This document shows, piece by piece, positions 13,853 to 15,377 of a stretch of 15,377 nt of DNA. The first letter of the stretch is position 1, and each line of letters starts with the position of its first letter. Made by a program: the position numbers and the translations under genes. The notes beneath the pieces are model-generated. The model worked only from the letters and a program-made list of their open reading frames with translations, made no database searches and was not told where the DNA came from. This DNA comes from Pseudomonadota bacterium (GTDB lineage: Bacteria; Pseudomonadota; Alphaproteobacteria; Rhizobiales; Xanthobacteraceae): contig JAFAFP010000179.1 of the NCBI GenBank assembly GCA_023423415.1, forward strand, positions 1 to 15,377, read 5' to 3'.

Positions 13853-14872
13853 TTGCGTATTTGCATTTACGGAGCGGGGGCGAGCGGCGGCCATTTCGCA
13901 GTCAGGCTGGCGCGGGCGGGGCACGATGTGTCGGTTATCGCGCGCGGACCGCATCTGGCGGCGATCCGCGGCGGTGGTCTTGTGCTGCGCAGCGGCGGCG
14001 AGATCCTGAAGGCGAGTGTTGCCGCGAGCGACAATCCAGGTGAGTTCGGCGAACAGGATGTCGTGATCGTCGCGACCAAGGCGACAGCGCTGCCACAGAT
14101 TGCTGCGCAGATCGCGCCAGTCGTCGGCAAAGACAGCCTGGTCGTCTTTCCGCAAAACGGGATAACGTGGTGGTATCCGCAAGGACTGTCGCAAAGCCTG
14201 CCAAGGCCGCCGGCGTTACCGATCTTCGATCTTGCCAATTCGTTTCTGTCGGCGATACGGGTGGACCAGGTGGTCGGCGGCGTGATCTATTCGGCAAACG
14301 AGATCGAAGCGCCGGGCGTCATTCACCACAATTCGCCCGATCTTAATCGCTTGGATATCGGTGCGGTCGATGGCTGCGAGACCCAATCGATAGCCGCTTT
14401 GCGCAAGGCGCTTGAACAGGCTGGGATCCATTCGCCCGCGGTTGGCGATATTCGCGCCGCGGTGTGGGCAAAACTGCTCGCGAACATGAGCGGTTCGACG
14501 CTGGCGCTCGCCACCGGGAGCCGGTCCGATGGCGCACGGACCGACGAAGGGTTGAAGGAGATCTATCGCCGCATTGTTCGCGAAGGTCTCGCCATTGCCG
14601 CCGCGCATGGCTTCTCGCTCGATGACAAGCTCGATCCCGACAAGATGATCGCGCGGTTGCTCCATCACAAGCCTTCGCTATTGCAGGATTATGAACAGGG
14701 GCGACCGATGGAGATTGCAGAGATCATCCTTGCGCCGGTGGCGTTTGCGCGCGCTGCAAATCTTGCAACGCCGACGATCGATACACTGGCCGCAATCGTT
14801 ACGAAGATGGCGAGGGACCGCGATCTGTTGTCCGCCGCGATACCCGGGCCGGAGTTATCGGCCACGCAATGA
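13853..14872 (+). CDS. Ketopantoate-reductase-like NAD(P)-dependent oxidoreductase (ApbA/PanE family)
   Basis: The 339-residue protein has the N-terminal Rossmann domain of the family (MRICIYGAGASGGHFAVRLA, with GxGxxG at residues 7-12) and the C-terminal helical KPR domain. Key residues of E. coli PanE are mostly kept: Asn102 in FPQNGI, Lys207 and Asn211 in AVWAKLLANM, and Ser275 and Glu287 in SLLQDYEQGRPMEIAEI. The second active-site asparagine is replaced by Ser215. The middle contains a GITWWYPQGL stretch typical of ketopantoate-reductase-like proteins in catabolic loci, not of true PanE. It probably reduces or oxidises a 2-oxo or 2-hydroxy acid linked to this pathway. Translation starts at TTG (13853), eight bases after the previous stop and preceded by AGGAA. 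A housekeeping role in pantothenate synthesis is unlikely given the operon. Confidence 0.87.
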   Translation: MRICIYGAGASGGHFAVRLARAGHDVSVIARGPHLAAIRGGGLVLRSGGEILKASVAASDNPGEFGEQDVVIVATKATALPQIAAQIAPVVGKDSLVVFPQNGITWWYPQGLSQSLPRPPALPIFDLANSFLSAIRVDQVVGGVIYSANEIEAPGVIHHNSPDLNRLDIGAVDGCETQSIAALRKALEQAGIHSPAVGDIRAAVWAKLLANMSGSTLALATGSRSDGARTDEGLKEIYRRIVREGLAIAAAHGFSLDDKLDPDKMIARLLHHKPSLLQDYEQGRPMEIAEIILAPVAFARAANLATPTIDTLAAIVTKMARDRDLLSAAIPGPELSATQ

Positions 14873-14887
14873 ACCGAGGACATGCCG

Positions 14888-15271
14888 ATGTCGGAACGTT
14901 CGAGATATGTGATCCGTCCCGACGAGGTGCAGGCCTATTCACCAGCCAATCATACCGGCACGCGCAACAAGCGATTGGTCGGTCCGCGCGTCAACGGCGC
15001 CAAACATCTGGAAATCGTGCTCGGTGAAATCGAGCGCAACGAAGGGGCGCTGGCGCATGCGCACCCTGATCTTGAGCAAGCGGTCTATGTGCTGGAAGGG
15101 GAGGCTCTGGTCGAGATCGACGACGAGTCTCACACGGTGAAGACAGGCGATCTGCTCTATTTCCCCACCAAGGTCTTCCACAACATCAAGGTGACGAGCC
15201 CGCTGGTCCGGCTGCTGGTGATCTACGCGCCGCCCTATGATGAACGGCCCGAGCAGGTCGTGCTGAAGTGA
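14888..15271 (+). CDS. Small single-domain cupin protein
   Basis: The 127-residue protein is one cupin barrel. The first cupin motif is in LAHAHPDLEQAVYVLEGEAL, with metal ligands His57, His59 and Glu63. The second is in TGDLLYFPTKVFHNIKV, with His98; its usual PxG is PTK here. All four likely metal ligands are present, so an enzymatic role (isomerase, decarboxylase, dioxygenase or lactone hydrolase-like) is possible, but none can be chosen. No signal peptide is seen. The ATG at 14888 has GAGGA seven bases upstream; the ATG at 14882 is only one base away from it. It is the last gene of the catabolic operon, 15 bases after the reductase gene, and is followed by a hairpin-rich intergenic repeat. 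Confidence 0.88.
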   Translation: MSERSRYVIRPDEVQAYSPANHTGTRNKRLVGPRVNGAKHLEIVLGEIERNEGALAHAHPDLEQAVYVLEGEALVEIDDESHTVKTGDLLYFPTKVFHNIKVTSPLVRLLVIYAPPYDERPEQVVLK

Positions 15272-15288
15272 GGCGTCACTAGCTTTCG

Positions 15289-15338
15289 TCATTCCGGGAC
15301 ATGCCGCCCGATCTCGGGTTTACCCGAGATCGGAATGA
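15289..15338. repeat. Nested palindromic intergenic repeat after the operon
   Basis: An outer pair TCATTCCG (15289-15296) and CGGAATGA (15331-15338) encloses a perfect 11-bp stem, CCGATCTCGGG (15308-15318) with CCCGAGATCGG (15323-15333), closed by a TTTA loop. The TCATTCCG...CGGAATGA ends resemble the dispersed palindromic elements common between genes in Bradyrhizobium-like genomes. It may also act as a 3'-end or terminator for the operon, though no T-run follows. Confidence 0.65.
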
Positions 15339-15344
15339 AACATG

Positions 15345-15372
15345 ATCCAAGTCGGCAACAGCCGACTTGGAT
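15345..15372. repeat. Perfect 12-bp hairpin at the window's right edge
   Basis: ATCCAAGTCGGC (15345-15356) pairs perfectly with GCCGACTTGGAT (15361-15372) around the loop AACA. It lies six bases after the nested palindrome and is probably part of the same repeat element, which may continue past the window's end. Confidence 0.75.
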
Positions 15373-15377
15373 GCGCG

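Noticed and set aside
1..15377. CRISPR array or insertion sequence
   Set aside because: No regularly spaced direct repeats and no transposase-like protein were found on either strand.

Overview
The window looks like chromosomal DNA of a GC-rich alphaproteobacterium, most likely a member of the Bradyrhizobium/Afipia/Rhodopseudomonas-like Hyphomicrobiales. This rests on strong G/C preference at third codon positions, DUF3108 and AtuA/DUF1446 family proteins, a Bug-type (TctC) substrate-binding protein inside a CoA-dependent catabolic cluster, and an intergenic palindromic repeat beginning TCATTCCG at the right edge. The assignment is an inference from content; no species marker is present.

Left part (1-3680): an incomplete leftward gene for a secreted DUF3108 protein lies just downstream of a DUF427 gene, probably in one transcript. 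Two small genes follow: a 72-residue basic protein of unknown function and, on the other strand, a 44-residue single-pass membrane microprotein. Next is an orphan papain-fold (C39/BtrH-N-like) protein, convergent with a luciferase-like flavin-dependent monooxygenase; a 9-bp hairpin sits between the two gene ends.

Middle part (3681-7735): a pirin gene and a YcaC-like isochorismatase-family hydrolase gene form a leftward pair. The pair ends in a strong terminator, carries an intercistronic hairpin, and diverges from a LysR regulator gene. A perfect 7-4-7 palindrome in the divergent promoter region is the probable LysR operator. A GNAT acetyltransferase gene overlaps the LysR stop codon by four bases. 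A complete tRNA-Arg(CCG) gene follows on the minus strand, then about 440 bases without a convincing gene.

Right part (7736-15271): an IclR regulator gene followed by six tightly spaced co-directional genes: class III CoA-transferase, acyl-CoA dehydrogenase, AtuA-family protein, Bug-type periplasmic binding protein, ketopantoate-reductase-like oxidoreductase and small cupin. Between the IclR gene and the operon are two near-identical TTCG-N6-CGA(A/T) sites, 20 bp apart, flanking a perfect TATAAT. This is the most interesting system in the window: it looks like an IclR-controlled pathway that captures an unidentified organic acid, activates it to a CoA ester, oxidises it, and passes it through an AtuA-family step of unknown chemistry. 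The set contains no carboxylase, hydratase, thiolase or TctA/TctB membrane partner, so its substrate and end product cannot be read from the window. The window ends in a cluster of strong intergenic hairpins.
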